Shown: positions 1-13,899 of the stretch, piece after piece
Layout of the letters: each line of letters begins with the position of its first letter
How positions within the stretch are numbered: the first letter of the stretch is position 1
Source: Pempheris klunzingeri
Taxonomy: Eukaryota > Chordata > Actinopteri > Acropomatiformes > Pempheridae
Assembly: GCF_042242105.1 (NCBI RefSeq)
Contig: NC_092017.1
Location: 20,298,432 to 20,362,431 of the forward strand
Direction: 5' to 3'
DNA: 64,000 bases
Notes under the pieces: model-generated
Databases searched by the model: none
What the model was told of the DNA's origin: nothing
What the model saw: the letters and a program-made list of their open reading frames with translations, nothing else
Made by a program: the position numbers and the translations under genes

Positions 1-1094
1 CACAAAAATCTCAACGACACGTAAGAGTTGATACAGCATACATAAAGCCGTATTCAATCCGGTAAGTGCAGCATTTTATGATGCTGTACATGTACACAGA
101 TTCGAGATGTGCTTTTAGCCTGTTTCTACTCATTCTACATACTATTTGAGCGCCTGTGACACACACTTCACTTCACAGCTGTCAGATACGCACTAAACAA
201 GCAACAAGTCTGTAGCATCATTTCAATGGAAGTGGCAGGCATAATAATATGAAAATTAGGTGTCTCAGGTGAATAGTTAAACATGGACGATGAAGTCCTC
301 ACAGAATCCACTTGGTGTGTCACCTTGTTGTGAGTTGAGTTGTGAGCTCAGCACATTTAACAGATTAGTTTGAGGCGAGCTGATATTTTTCTAAAAGTTT
401 GAATCTGCAACATCGTAGCTTGAAGTAGAAAATACTTTTTTTTTTTTTTTATCCCACCATCACTGTTGAAGGTACCATGCTGACACCTGTCAGTCATCCT
501 ACATCTATCCTGAGGCTGTAAGTAATGCTGATGATTGTAAAAGGTGATATTATATCTTGTTACACTATATCAGTGGCATCTTATGTTACATTTTCCATGG
601 TCCAATATGTGTAGGGCGTTTTTTAAATGAGTGTTTATTTGTAAATAAAAATTGGATGAAAATCATATAACATAACCACAATTTGCAGCTCATGAAAATT
701 CAGTTTAACTGGCTGTTTATATTGTTTTCTTTTTGAATTACTCAGAGGATGCCTGTTTCCACACCTCTAAATCATCATCCACATCTCTACATTCAGCAAT
801 TGATGCAACTGCATTGGAGGTGGTTCAATGACCCGCCAGAGTGAAAGGTGAGGGGGAAAACCTACTTTCAGACCCTGGTGTTACATATGGGCTGTGCTAG
901 ACTGCATTATGCTACACTATTCATTTAGTTATGTTGCGTTGTAGTACACTACATGCCATGCTGTGCTATAATTCACTTTGCTTTATGTTAATAAAATTGC
1001 ACATTTTGTAAACATATTTATGTAGCAATAGTAGTTTATATTTTATATTTTATCCTCTCCTTTTTTTTACTCTTTTAAACTCTTTGGCATTCAG

Positions 1095-1195
1095 TGTGGA
1101 TGGCAAAGTAAGATTTTCATTGTACAGGGAAACCCGTTTCTGCACTGTACACATGATAATAAACGATTTGAGTCTTGAATCTTAGAATCTTAATA
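1095..1195 (+). repeat. Retroelement 3' tail fragment (LINE/SINE-like)
   Basis: The text runs from a 'GATTTTCATTGTACAG' core through 'GATAATAAACGATTTGAG' to a short repeated 'TTGAATCTTAGAATCTTA' end. This kind of tail (fixed core, AATAAA-like stretch, then short tandem repeats) is typical of fish LINE-2/CR1-related and derived SINE 3' ends. No 5' part or coding region is visible. The family assignment is from memory. Confidence 0.4.
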
Positions 1196-2892
1196 GCAAA
1201 CACTTAACTGATATATTACATTATGTTTTATGACACAGATACATGTTGTTTTGTTCTGATGTACTGTAAACTGTATGCTACACTCTGTTGCACTCCATTA
1301 TGCTCGATTATGCCATGGTATGATACAGTGCACTAAAACTATGCTGATGATTAAAGGCTTGAACACCTGCAATCATCAGTCTTTCATGTTTTGAGGGCTT
1401 TATTAGCCTGTTCAATCAGCTTGTCGGCACTGCACTGTGCACTGTGCACTTTCATTACTGTTTTCCTTTGTCCCTCTCCTCTAGCTTATTTTGTATGTAG
1501 AATAAAAAATCCTTCTTGTTGTAAAACTACAGGTTTCCCATAGAGTAATGAGAGCATCTCACAAGCTATCCCCCCCCCCCTTTCTGTCTTTCTCTCTGAC
1601 GGACCGCTCCCTCCGGAGTCTCAGCCATCAGTCTTTAGGAGCATCTGAAGGACCTTGACTGCCCCGGAGAATTTTTACAAGATTGATTCTTTGGGTCCTA
1701 AATTGCTCAGACCAGCAGTCAGCCAGTGTCAGTCTCTCCTCCCCCGAAAATCGTACAAACAGTGTCCACGCATGTACTTGCAACAACATTGCGACAGGTT
1801 TGATCCCCATAATGTGTCTTGTCTATGAAAGTATGCTTGAGCAAGTCACCAAACCACTGACCGATGAGTATCGTTCGCATGTCCCTCTTTTTGTTAGTTA
1901 TGCATCTGTGACATCGTCTGATGATTTTGAAATAAAGAATTTAGTAATAGATTTTGATTCCAGTTCATATCTCATACTCTAATCTAATCATACTAATCAA
2001 AAAGCACATCCTGGTTTTAAAATTTGAAAATGGTTGGAAGTGAGAACTGGCTCTGAATATTCGTGAGCACTGGAGAGTGTTTAGATGATGATACTGACTC
2101 ATTTATTGGTTAAAGTAGGTGTTCAATCTAAACAATATAAGATGACAAATGATTCATCCACTGTATGACCTGTTTCTTACCTCTGTGTTATTCGGAAAAT
2201 GATTTTGTTAGATGGTTTAAAGAAATACCAGCACTTTTGATGTTTGTACATCGTTTGTACAACTGTCAATGGCGTCGTTGACTGTTCTTGATATGCACTT
2301 TCCTCCGTGATGGTGCCAGACCACAGTGATAGAAGTGAAAACTGCGGGCTGCCTTTGCAAGGTTGATCTGACAACTGAGTCCCCAAAAATGTGGATGAGA
2401 AGGTGGAAGACTCACAATCTTCCCTCTCAATACTCCCTAATCAATATCAGTCCATTCATTTTCCTGGTTTTGTCCAGAGCTGTTGTGGGAACTGAAGTGC
2501 CATCCACTGAGCCCACACACACTAAGTTTGAACATGTGTGAGTAAATCTATACGTACATTTACCTGTCCTTAAACTTATCAAACTTCCTGTTAAACTCTT
2601 TTCTATTCCTGACCACTTCAGGTGCTGGTCTCAGACCCAGAGCCAATCTACCCAGGCCATAAATCATGCAAAATTTCAGCACATTATTATTTTGGAAAAC
2701 CACCATTTTGTCATCTAAACTCCACAGCTCTATGGTTGTCGTTGTAAGCGGGGAGAAAACAAGTCGCACATCCAAACGGGATTCATGGTCACAGTTGAAA
2801 TGTAATTTGTCTAATCCTGTTATCTGCCGTTCCAAAGGCTTTCCTCTATCTGTCTCCTCTCTCTATCGTCTCTGTTGAGGCCCAGCGTGGGC

Positions 2893-2895
<3 letters not shown>

Positions 2896-2934
<39 letters not shown>
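2896..2934. repeat. (TG)n microsatellite
   Basis: An essentially uninterrupted TG dinucleotide run of about 19 units, followed by further interrupted TG-rich sequence to about 2,980. Confidence 0.95.
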
Positions 2935-2936
<2 letters not shown>

Positions 2937-3264
2937 GCATGTGTGTGTACATGTTTGTTTGTTTGCATGTGTGGGTGTGAAGTAAACACAATTTATGGGG
3001 TCGGTTTAGAAATTGTGGCATTTCTTTTTCATGAAGATTATTCAACTGTAAAAGTAGAATCATGGGTAAAATGTCAAAACAAAAACAGCCTAATCTGTTA
3101 AAGCTGCACTGGGAAACTTCACACAGTGGCAGCTCTAAATTAAATTACTGGATAACTGTTTGAATCATTTGATTTTAGTTCATGTTATATGGTCACAACA
3201 GCAGATTGTACACAGCTCACTCATGTTTGGCAGTTGTAGTGCAAATCTGTAAACGCAGGGAATC

Positions 3265-3306
3265 TTGCTGGATGTTACTGTAAACTTTTACAGTAACATC
3301 CAGCAA
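3265..3306. repeat. 42-bp palindrome, 20-bp perfect arms
   Basis: The left arm TTGCTGGATGTTACTGTAAA (3265-3284) is the exact reverse complement of the bases at 3287-3306, leaving a 2-nt centre. It would fold as a perfect hairpin or cruciform. No flanking gene explains it. It may be the centre of a palindromic foldback element. Confidence 0.9.
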
Positions 3307-6144
3307 AATTCACTGACTAGCAGTGATGTAAAGCAACGTATTTCAGTGGAAACATGTGGCCAGATGGAAATCATCGGGTGATCTACTCTACTGTAAAGGA
3401 GTGTGCGCTGTCCTTGGTGCTGAAGTGATGTTACCAGCAGGAGAGTCTGGATTTTTTACTGCGTGTATGTAATTTCATCAATGTCTACCCAATAAATCTA
3501 TTAAGCTGTGATACCTGCTGGATTGAGCTCCATGGCAGATTTCTGTGTGGGTTAATGCTGTGGTCTGCCACAGGCCTGTTCTTTGGAAATCAACCAAAGT
3601 GGTTCAAACGGGGATGGGGGGTAGTGAAGGGAAGGAGTCGTGCTTCTTTGTTAAGAAAGCTCAATATCAACCCCCCCCTTTTGGTTTATGGCAGTAATAG
3701 CCCAACACTTTCCAAAAACTTAGCCAAAGATTTCAAAATCTTCAGTGGGATGTCATCAAACAGGGTATAGACATCCTTTTAGTCGCTTTAAAACCAGGAC
3801 AGGGTATCTAACTCCAGTTTTTAGCTGTATTGCTGTCAACATTTATAAGATTGACACCCCACATATGTATATATATATAAAAACAGTTCAAAAAAATATT
3901 TTTGTTTGAGTACTTTGCTAGTTAAATATGTTCCAGAAGCAGTAGCAGCGTTTGGTTCAAAGGGGCTGTTAAAAAGAGCTCTATTACTCAGCTGCCCGTG
4001 CCCATTATGTAAAAGGGACTGAATGATCTGTAAAGTCTTTCATAGGAGAGAATAACATTTCCAGTTTTAAATGGCTCATGTTATATATCAGTTTCTCACA
4101 AAAAATGTAGAAGTGGATCAATAAGTACTAAGTAAAAAGGAGACTCACCCTTGAATGCACCTACTAACATGGAGAACACAAAAAGTCCCTACAGTCAACA
4201 CAAGGGATGCACCACAAGCAACATATAAAACATTTTTGCATATAAAGCAGTGCTTTACAGTAAAACGTTGCTTTTTCTTCAGTCATCCTGCTACGAGAGC
4301 ATGCATTTGGTTTACCATAAGAGCCAACAGGAAACATCCTGTACAAGCGAACAAAATGAAATGAAAAAGATGAAACAACATATACTCATGACCAAGGAAT
4401 GATTCTAACCTTTTGTATCTCATTACCACTGATTAACAAACTGTCTTTCAATAATTAATAACTACATGTTTTGGCTATATTCAATTCTCCAAACGATAAG
4501 TAGATTAACTGGGATGCACACACTTACGTGTGACCTTGAAAAACTTCTTCATGTACTGAGGGACCTACAGGAGCTCAACCAACCGTTATCCCATCTTCCC
4601 TCTTAAGCTGTCGCAGCAGATACGGCCCAGTAGGCAGAGATTGATGACACTGAACATTTTAGTTCAATTACTTGATTTTGCTCGAGGTCATTTGGGGCAA
4701 AGAATGCAATGAATGTGAAGAACCACTCCCCAGAATGGTCCTCTTGGCCCTATAAAAGCACATGATCAATACAGGCGGCACAACGCCTTCGTCCCCGTGA
4801 AGATGGAGAGAGATAGGACAGAGCTTTGGAACGCAGTTTCAGTCTTTTTCCTCCGTCCAATCTGGACCATGTTCTGATGCCGTATACGTTGCTGGCAGAT
4901 TTATAACTGGTGTACATTATGCTGTTATGCAGCTCTCCAGGCTACTGTACTCCAGCCTGCCAGCTCCTGATTCAGCCTTTCTACACACTCGCTGTGACTC
5001 GAGATGTGGTGAATACCTTTACTCACATGACAAGTGAAAGATTCATTACTCGTGGTCCATCTGTAATTTTTATACACACTTCAAATTCAATTTCCTCCCT
5101 TTCCATGAAGGCCTATCACCGGATATCCAAGCCAGCGGGATGGCTATGGATCTCCCAGCTGACTTATCTCGACGTGTATTGCTTTGATAAAGTTATCATT
5201 TATCCTGTGTTGTACTAGTTTATTTATTTATTCTGTTTTTTTCTTTCTTTTATACAAAGCACTATGAGCTGAATTCATTTCGTGAATTCTGCTATACATA
5301 GAAAATGTTTTATTCTTATTTGTTTATTTGATGGAGAGTAGCTTAGGAACGACTATAATTACCTATAGTATGACAGTAGCTAGCACCAGCAGATTGAAAG
5401 GTTGTTGTTACCAGGTGGGGTCTAATAATTGTGACACAAAACACATAACACGGCATAATTATTTTACATTTTCGCAAAATCTTTCAGCTCACATCACATC
5501 AGGCACAAAGCTACTTGTGTCTTGGAGGGCTTTCAGTTGAGTCCATTAAAAACCACAACAGGCACAAAGCCCGCAGCACACAGCTAATAAACTACCACAC
5601 AAAGGAGATTTTGTTCAGTCACGCTTCACTTAATAACAGTAATGATTAGATCTGATGAGGAACCTGTCAAAACAGCTAAAAGACACTCTGGACTGACTGT
5701 GAAAGTCTGTGTGCTGCACCATATTAATAAAACAACAAAAGATGTTGGAGTGTCCTTGAGCAAGGCAGTAACAGACTGTGTTCACACCAATCAGCTCCCA
5801 GGTTTAAATGTAAGAAAAGAGCGTAGAGCTCAGCCCATTTCCCCGGGACAAACATCTCCAGACACATTGAGATATTGAATACATAGCCATAGCTGCTGAC
5901 TGTTTCAAACAGGGCCCATATCTGTCTTTTGTATTTTTCTATCATGTCACAAAATTACATCAGGAGAATTTTGAGCTGATTTGGTTTTACGCTGTTCTGA
6001 ACATCCTGTGCTGCCCTGTCTTTTAAATGCTCACTTAATGGGGTTAAAAAATATATCCAGAACCGCTGCTGTTAAATAACAACCCAATGAAAAGGGAGCA
6101 CAAAGCAAAAGCACAATGTGAGAAGGGCACTGTGTGACAGTATC

Positions 6145-6540
6145 TCTTTCAGCTATTAACATTTTGCTGAATGCTTTTATCCAGCGCAACTGGCTTCTGC
6201 AGTGGAAATAACTTCTATTCGTATATCATCAACAGTAAGAATAGCATAACATAATGACCTCCAAGGTCAAGGAAACAAATGGATGGTGTTATTGGAGTGT
6301 CACTTTTCACAAACTAATTGTTCTTAACAACACTAGACATATTCAGTCCACTTCACAAGAAAGTAGCACTTCAAAATTCCAAACTGGACTCATTGAACAT
6401 ACCCACTGAGTCTCTATCCCAGCATGCCTTGGATACAAGAAAGGAAACCACCTGGACAGGTGTGGGAGCCAACAAACTGCTGCCTCCAGGTTTGAGAGGT
6501 CAGTTCTAACCACTGAGCCACTGAGTCGCTCGCACTTCAA
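6145..6540. repeat. Degenerate fish dispersed repeat
   Basis: The left end (about 6,160-6,195) resembles the common teleost motif in which 'GCTTTTATCCA' is followed by a GCAACT-like stretch. The right end (about 6,480-6,530) carries the 'CTAACCACTGAGCCACTGAG' motif that usually closes the same family. The interior is diverged. A second fragment with an equivalent closing motif lies near 7,500-7,625. Family recognition is from memory. Confidence 0.35.
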
Positions 6541-9513
6541 ACTGGAGGGCTTGAATTGATTTTCTGGTTAATTTATGTCCAGTTCAGACACATTCACAGT
6601 GAAGAACTTGAGCAGGAAAAGCACCTGACGTTAACATGCACACAGCTCTGCGCCTCCCTGCTTTACGAGGTTTGCAGAGGTTTCATTATAGCTGCTCAGC
6701 TCCTCCTCTGCTGTCCTGCGATATGCCAGCTTCTTTTTCACACTTGGCAGCAGTGCAGCATCGCTGAACGCACACCCAGTGCAGGGCAGCGGGCAGCCGG
6801 GGAAGCTGTAATTACTGTACCGCCATTCTGCTGGTCAGCACAGCAGTCTCATAAAAGGAAATGAAATGTTCCAGCTTCTATCTTTGCGAGAGTAATGTAC
6901 CACGAATATTACATTAGCATACATTCACATGGACATTTTATCTTTGACAGTTAATAAAGTGAGGGAGCTCAATAACAGATGGCAGGGCCAGTAGGAAGAA
7001 GGCAAGGCTGCTGAGGTGCTTTGTTCATAAGCAGAAGTACAGAAGAAGGGGTTAGGGTTCAATGAGTCGTCGGCTCTCTCTATGGACCAGAATGCTTCAC
7101 TTGATTTACACTTCCACTAAAAGTTGATTTTGACAGTTCATTCCAACCATATATGTTAAATATATTATCAAATGCTGCTAATTTGTAAGCATTATACAAA
7201 ATATATGACACAAATGACATAACAGTTATTGTAAAGTAGCACTGCACTCCTTCTCTAAGGTCTAGGGATCAAACAAATGTTACTTTGCCTCCACTTTTAT
7301 GTTTCTAATCCTGTCCTAAATTATGCCACACATGAGGTTGTACTGTATGAACAAGAGAGTCTGTAGAGCAGTCACATTGCAGTCGAGTATCCGTCAGCCT
7401 TCGCTTCTGACCAAGCCTTTCCCACAACTGTCAAAATGGATTAATTAGAAATAAAACGGTCTGAAAACCACATGCTTTGCCGCCAGCTTCACATCGAATC
7501 AGTAGGTGTGAATTTCAGAGAGCTGCCCAAGGCCATTTCAACTCATTGCTGTGCAAAAAATCTGAACCTATGACCTTCAGCTTACAGGACTGTAACTGAA
7601 TCCACTGTGCCATCCTGCTAACAGCCGGGCACAGAAGAGGAAACGCTTCCAGGACAAACAACGAATCAGATCTCCTCTCATCTCTCTGTATTAGTTAGAC
7701 TGTAGCTCTCAGCTTATTGTTGTCACATTTGAGACTGATGGTTCCATATAGATAACTGCAATAGCCCGCTGTTTTGTCAAAAAAAACAAACACCAGTACA
7801 AAAACAAACTAAAACTCAGGCGATAGTAGAAATCTCACAGAGGTTTTAAAACATGGCCATAATTAAAATCATTTCTATTCTGCAGACACAACTTTTTCTG
7901 CCCTCTCACCTGTTGCACATTGTATGTCTCCATTCTTTGACCCAAGTAAAGATGGCAACAGGTAAGAAAGCAGCCATCAGTCTTACCTGCTATCTTTGTT
8001 TGAAGAAATGAAGATACAACTTGAGCGATAAGCAATACAGATATTAGAGATTTCCTTGGTTTGATTTTGTCTGGTGGCCTTTCTGATCTACCTTATGAAT
8101 CATGTCTAAGATATTAATTTTGCCCAGAAAATATAAACTTATTACGACCAGATTTATGATTCATAATATCACAAGAAAGTGGGATTTGTTAGTTTTAACA
8201 TGAATTGTTGATTAGCATGTAAAGATTTTCTCAGACAGCTTCTTTTATGAAATGCATGTTATTCAAGTGCCTCAAGTGGTATTAAGATAAGATATTCCTA
8301 AAATAAGCTATTCCTTTATTAGCTGCATGAAAAAAAACGTACAGGAAAATTTACATTCAAGGTTACTCATGAAATTCATTCAACCCATGTTTTTTTGTCA
8401 TGAATAAATATCTTTTAGGAACTGAATTATAGATATTTTGCAGCCACAATCATCTGAAAAACTGATTAAGTGTTGTGGAAACACACGTTTAAGTAATGTG
8501 TAAGACAGTTGAGTGAGATCAGGATTGTGGGTATGAAAACTGTTAAGAGGGGCAGAATAGAGTGAGTTAGCACAGTCATATAACGAATAACTTGAAATGT
8601 CTTGACATCAGCAGGATTACAGATAAATATCAGCAGTGAGACATGTTTTATTCATATTGAATACATGTATATTTTTATCACATATTTCTTTCATGTTCAC
8701 CTCAGGTCACAGGAAAATTATGTGGGACCTTCAGCCTTTTTCATCCTTACTATTCACTGCACGTATGTTAGTGGTCTAGGGATTGTATTGCAGCTCACTC
8801 TGGATAAAGGAATCAGACAAACTGCTTTTTGCAAGTGTAAATGCTTGAATTCAAGCTTCAGGCAACGATTGCTTAAGAGAGCTGCTACAGGACCAGCTCT
8901 ATTTTTCATATAATGATGAATAAAAAAATTGGTGGGCAGTGATGAGAAATGGGCTGAAAATGTCTGAAAAAGATGTTTTAAGACAAAAATAAGGAGATCA
9001 GTGCATCGATAGTGAGAAACAGTGGGAAATGTATAGGTTAGAAACAGGAGGTGATTTATAGTAGAAACAGGTGGTCAAAGTCAGGGTGTGAAGGTCATTC
9101 CCATCTCACAAAGAACAGGTTTTTCACAAGGGAGGGAAGATTTGATTCTTTTAACAAGAACAAAAGTGTTTTGCTTGTTTCACAATTCCACATTATGTTC
9201 TCATACATGATCTTAACATCCATCTGTACTACAGAAAATCTGCGGTTCAGTGTTTCACAAAATTTTATGTGTCTGCTGATTTGGAGAAAATGTGGCTTAC
9301 GGTACCGAAGGCAACAACTGTGTATTTGATACGTGTTTGTGTTTGTCAGTATTCAGAGGATTGTATCTATCCATGTGTATGTCTCAAGGAGTCTATCTAA
9401 CTGTGTGTGAGTATGTAAATGTCCCAAAGTATTTTGTCAGTATTTTGTGTGCGTCTATGCTTGTAAGTCTGATTATGTCTGGAAGTGTCTCGGTAAGTGT
9501 GCATGTCTGTATA

Positions 9514-9530
9514 TGTGTGTGTGTGTGTGT
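9514..9530. repeat. (TG)n microsatellite
   Basis: Short TG run embedded in a longer TG-rich stretch from about 9,330 to 9,540. Confidence 0.85.
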
Positions 9531-12250
9531 CTGTGTGTTTTTGATGAGTCACCACAGACAGAGCAGCCAGCAGCAGCAGAGCTACGTTAGCAGATAACAG
9601 TGTTTCTGTTCCAGAGGCCTCAGGCTCTGCCAACAAGCCTTCCTCTCGCTGGCCTCATCCTCACCCAGTCTGGCTGCGCTTCAGAGCTGCACTCACATCC
9701 ACACGCCACACACCACCTTGCACACTGTGTAAGAGTCACTAGTTGTGATCCCAACCACTGAAACAACCATAAATAACTAATACCTACACATATTCATTTG
9801 CCTGTGGGAGAAATGATGCAAACCATGTCGTAACAGCTCAATTATATTTAATTCTGGTACTGTCTGGAGAATCCTGTGAGATGACACTGTCTAAATATCC
9901 ACCAAACTGGTCGGGAAAAGCAGGGCTCTTGTGAATCTGTGTTGTGGGATGTATTTCAGTATAACAAATGATGCCAGAGTGAGAGTGAATCATCAGTACT
10001 ACAGAACGTAACTACATCCAACCACTCCCCCTTTTTTCCCTCCTTGTGTTTTTATCGTCTACAATGAACTGATAACAACAAAACTTTTACTTTTCCCCAT
10101 CGGTCCTTGGCAACTGGACCAGGAAGGAGTTATAATTTGAGGTATGGGGCACCCGTAAAACTGGCTCAGATTCAGACTGACTGTAAACAAGAGGGGATCA
10201 TTACTGTACCAGCGGGGTGGAAAAGTCTTTAGGCATTCTGAATGACTTTAAAAATGTAATATGCTTTGTTAGGCAACCTGCTAGGTTCTACAGTTCATTT
10301 TCAATAAAAGCAGGGGCTTATTTCATCAACATCTATCCAAAACTCTCCAAGGTGAAACAACAATAGTCAGCCCAGATTTTGTCTGAGCGAATTTGTGAAG
10401 CTGTGACCAACAACTTCGTGGCATTTTGTACTTGATAAATAGGAAACCATCAAATAATCAAAACTACAGTCAACAGTCAGAAATTAGTAGTAGATTAGTC
10501 TATTATAGTGACTAGCCATTGCTTCACCAATGACTAGACATCATCTTCAATCTCCTCTGAACACTTGAACACCTTAACATACACATTCACTACAGATTTC
10601 ACTACAGATTTCCTAAAATTCACACACTCAGAAAAAGCTATAACAATCATCATAATTGCGACAGTCAATTGGTTGTCATTTGTCTTACTGATTGGTTGCT
10701 GAACGCCAAGAGGGCGGGTCTTGTCTAATATGAGCCTGAGGGGGAGTAAAGAGACAGAAATGCAAGAAAGTTGGTGTTCTGCAGTGTAAAGAGTAAAGAG
10801 ACCGCTGATGACAAAAAGTACAAACCCTGTCTCTGAAGTATTTTGGTTTTGCTTCTGTTTTTGTTTATATGTCAATGTAAATGAACTGATACTAACAAGA
10901 GGACTACAGGTTCCGGCCAGTTCCAGTGAAGCGACACTGCAGGAGACGAGTCGAGCTCACAGGGGTTTAGGAGAAGTCCTATGTTGTTGCCTGTTTGTAG
11001 CTGTTGCACTTATATTATCATCGAATAAATGTATCCCTCATTTTTCTTCTCCTGCCAGTAACCGGCCATCATCTAGAGATTCAGATCTATTCTGCATCAT
11101 AGCTGGTTGGTGATGGTAGACCTTAAGACAAGCTGGTGAGACTGAGGCTGGAGTCACGTTTGCTGTCGTGATAATGCTGCATTGCAGTTTGGACACAGCT
11201 CGTCTCACCTTTAAAGTGTGAGTACAGTACACTCGACTCGCAACTGTATAGCGAGAAATACTGATCCGGCAGCCAGAAAATCCTTGAGGGCTTTTCAATA
11301 ATTCACACACCACTCCTGAAACACTGAAACACTTTTCCGGGGTAGTTTGAGACTCGGCCCAACCTCGACCAAACACGTACACACATACTGTACATACACC
11401 ACTACCACACCTTAAAACACTCATCCATGCATGTTGTCCCAGAAAACACACTGAGTGGAGTGCAGGAGGAAGTAAGATGTGACTTTACAACCAAAGGTGG
11501 GCTGCCTCCAGAAAGCAAGAGAGACTAAATCCATTACTCACGTGCCGTTCTTATAGTAACAATGTCTCTACTCTGATTTAAAAAGCCTCATTCAGATTCC
11601 AGACAAACCAGAGCAGTTGTTGATGATGTTACAGTAGGACAAACAAAGCCCGCTGGCCTTCAAATGTTCATACCGATCTTGTGTGGATATGATGCAAGAT
11701 CGTGTTCAGCCACGTGTGCTAGACCAGAGGATTCAATTTTAACCAGCCTGCCTCGCTCTTCAGTTTGAGGTTCGTTAATGTATTTTTTAGTTTCCCAACC
11801 ATGACTCAGATACTTCAAAATTTTGGAGGAACATTAATCCACGGGCGCTATAAAACTTTCAAATTACAGACGTTCATATCAGGCCAGTTCACAGTGTCTG
11901 CTGTAGGACAAGGATTAGGATTGCAGGGTCATGCTGGCAACTTTTCCCATGCTTAATAACATACAGGCTGGCTGTAGGCCGGCAAGCATGTATGTAACCA
12001 ATGTGTGGCTGCTTTAAATTGAGATCACAACATCCGAGATAGTAAGTTTGTCCAACAGGTTTTGAAAAAATATCCTCAGTCCAAACAAGGTCAAATCATC
12101 CCAGTATTTCTTTAAATTAAGCAAAAATCTAAAAAAATAAACAAAACAAAAAAAGAAATCGTCTCCCAGTAACAATAATGTCAAGCAATGAGGATTAATA
12201 AGGCAGCTTAGGCTGACTGTTTCCTAAATTAACTCAGGTCGATCAAATAT

Positions 12251-12283
12251 TTAGCTTCCCAGCCAGAGAGGCTGGGAAACTAA
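12251..12283. repeat. Hairpin, 14-bp arms
   Basis: TTAGCTTCCCAGCC (12251-12264) pairs with 12270-12283 with one mismatch, around a 5-nt loop. It is isolated, with no T-run or gene context. Confidence 0.7.
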
Positions 12284-12496
12284 ACTTAGCACTGGCAGAC
12301 CAAATGTTGCTAGCAGCTAGTTGTAGCTTCCCTCAGTGGTTTGAACTATTGGCACAGCACACCATTATACAACCTGTGTATTAAATACATTTTGTCTGTA
12401 GCTGCTGTATTAACTGTGACAGCCCTGACTGCAGACTCCTCTGGGAAATCAGTCCACTTCCTGTTGTATCACAGCCACTGGAGGTGGAGGAATTAA

Positions 12497-12505
<9 letters not shown>

Positions 12506-12534
<29 letters not shown>
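12506..12534. repeat. (TG)n microsatellite
   Basis: About 14 TG units, continuing as an interrupted TG-rich stretch to 12,545. Confidence 0.9.
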
Positions 12535-12537
<3 letters not shown>

Positions 12538-13899
12538 TGTGTGGGGTGGGGTAGAGACAGGAGGATATAGAGAGGCTGCTCAATAGTTATTTAGTCAAGC
12601 TGTATTTTCCAGCATCCTTGGTGAGAAATGGGTCAGAGCAGCACGGCACCTGCTGGCTGTTGATGTGGGAGATCAATACGCTGCACATACTGTACTTCAG
12701 CTGCCACATGCACATAGTGAAGGAATATTTAACTCTGCAGGTTTTGTTTACTTGTTTAATATGAACATATTTGACACACAGGCAGGCAAATGCGGTTACA
12801 CTGCGACGTACAGCGTCAAGTGAAGGGGCCATTAAAAGAAGTCAGAGAGGTTTTAAACATGCCATTGAATCTAGTTATTAAACTAAAGAAGATTAGAGAA
12901 AACTTTCTTTAATCTACTGTATTGTTAAAAAGCGCATCCTGCTCAGAGCCAACAAGGAAACGTGAGAAACCAATATTCAGTAAATGTATAATTCAGGTTG
13001 TAGTAGTACAGCTGGGTGATGTGTTGAGATGTCTTTACTGTGAGGTGGGCTAGTTTTTAAGGTTGCAAATAATATAAATTTATGACCTTTTGAGGTTGTA
13101 AGTGTAGCAAATCTCTGCTTCCTTGCTTACTATGTTCCCATTAATAATAAATGTATGTCTAACATCTTATATAAGCAATCATCTAGCAAATATAGTATTC
13201 AGTGTTAAATCAAGTGACGCATTTTCAACTGAACCATTTTCAACAGGAGTGGCCCCAGTGGCAGCTGAACCCTTCTGACCCCCTCGCCATGACTGTTTCA
13301 CTCATCCACTAAGGACTGTGCCCCCCCTCTCTGTCCACAACGCTTCATGGTTGTATATTATTTAAACACAGGGGACTCAAGTGGGTATTCAACCCCCAAC
13401 CCTGCCTTACTTTGCTCTTCATCTTTTCAACTCCAAATGATGCAGACTTAAAACATTTTTTTTTTTTTTTTTTAACCAAATGCCAGTAGCAGCAGGCCAC
13501 CCAGATCAGACTGAACTAGTGTGAAAGAAGATCACAACAGCAGCAAAATGGCAAAACCCCAAGACTCCAGCTCCTGCTGAGCTGCTCCACTGTCACTTCC
13601 TCTCCTCTGGCAGCCTTAAAGGCACATTTCACGTTGAATTGAATTGCAATCACACATTTCTATGCAAGGCAGAGTGAACCTTTACAACTAACTGCAATTA
13701 AATGTAGGCGATTCCATCAAATCAAGGATCTGAGTGGAAAAAGTATCTGTCACCTCTTACATTTAAATCCAGAGATTGGGGCATGTTAAACAGCTTTTGA
13801 TCAGATACAGTAAACATAGAATATGACCCCATCTCCCCCTTGTCATCAGTGCCCATACCTGATCTGGTTACATGGTCTTCTTGTTGAACTCAGGCCAAT

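Noticed and set aside
2863-3063. Frames rich in Thr-His or Cys-Val
   Set aside because: They are translations of the TG/CA microsatellite.
11038-11451. 137-codon minus-strand open frame
   Set aside because: No domain, overlaps other unrelated frames, no promoter or splice evidence.
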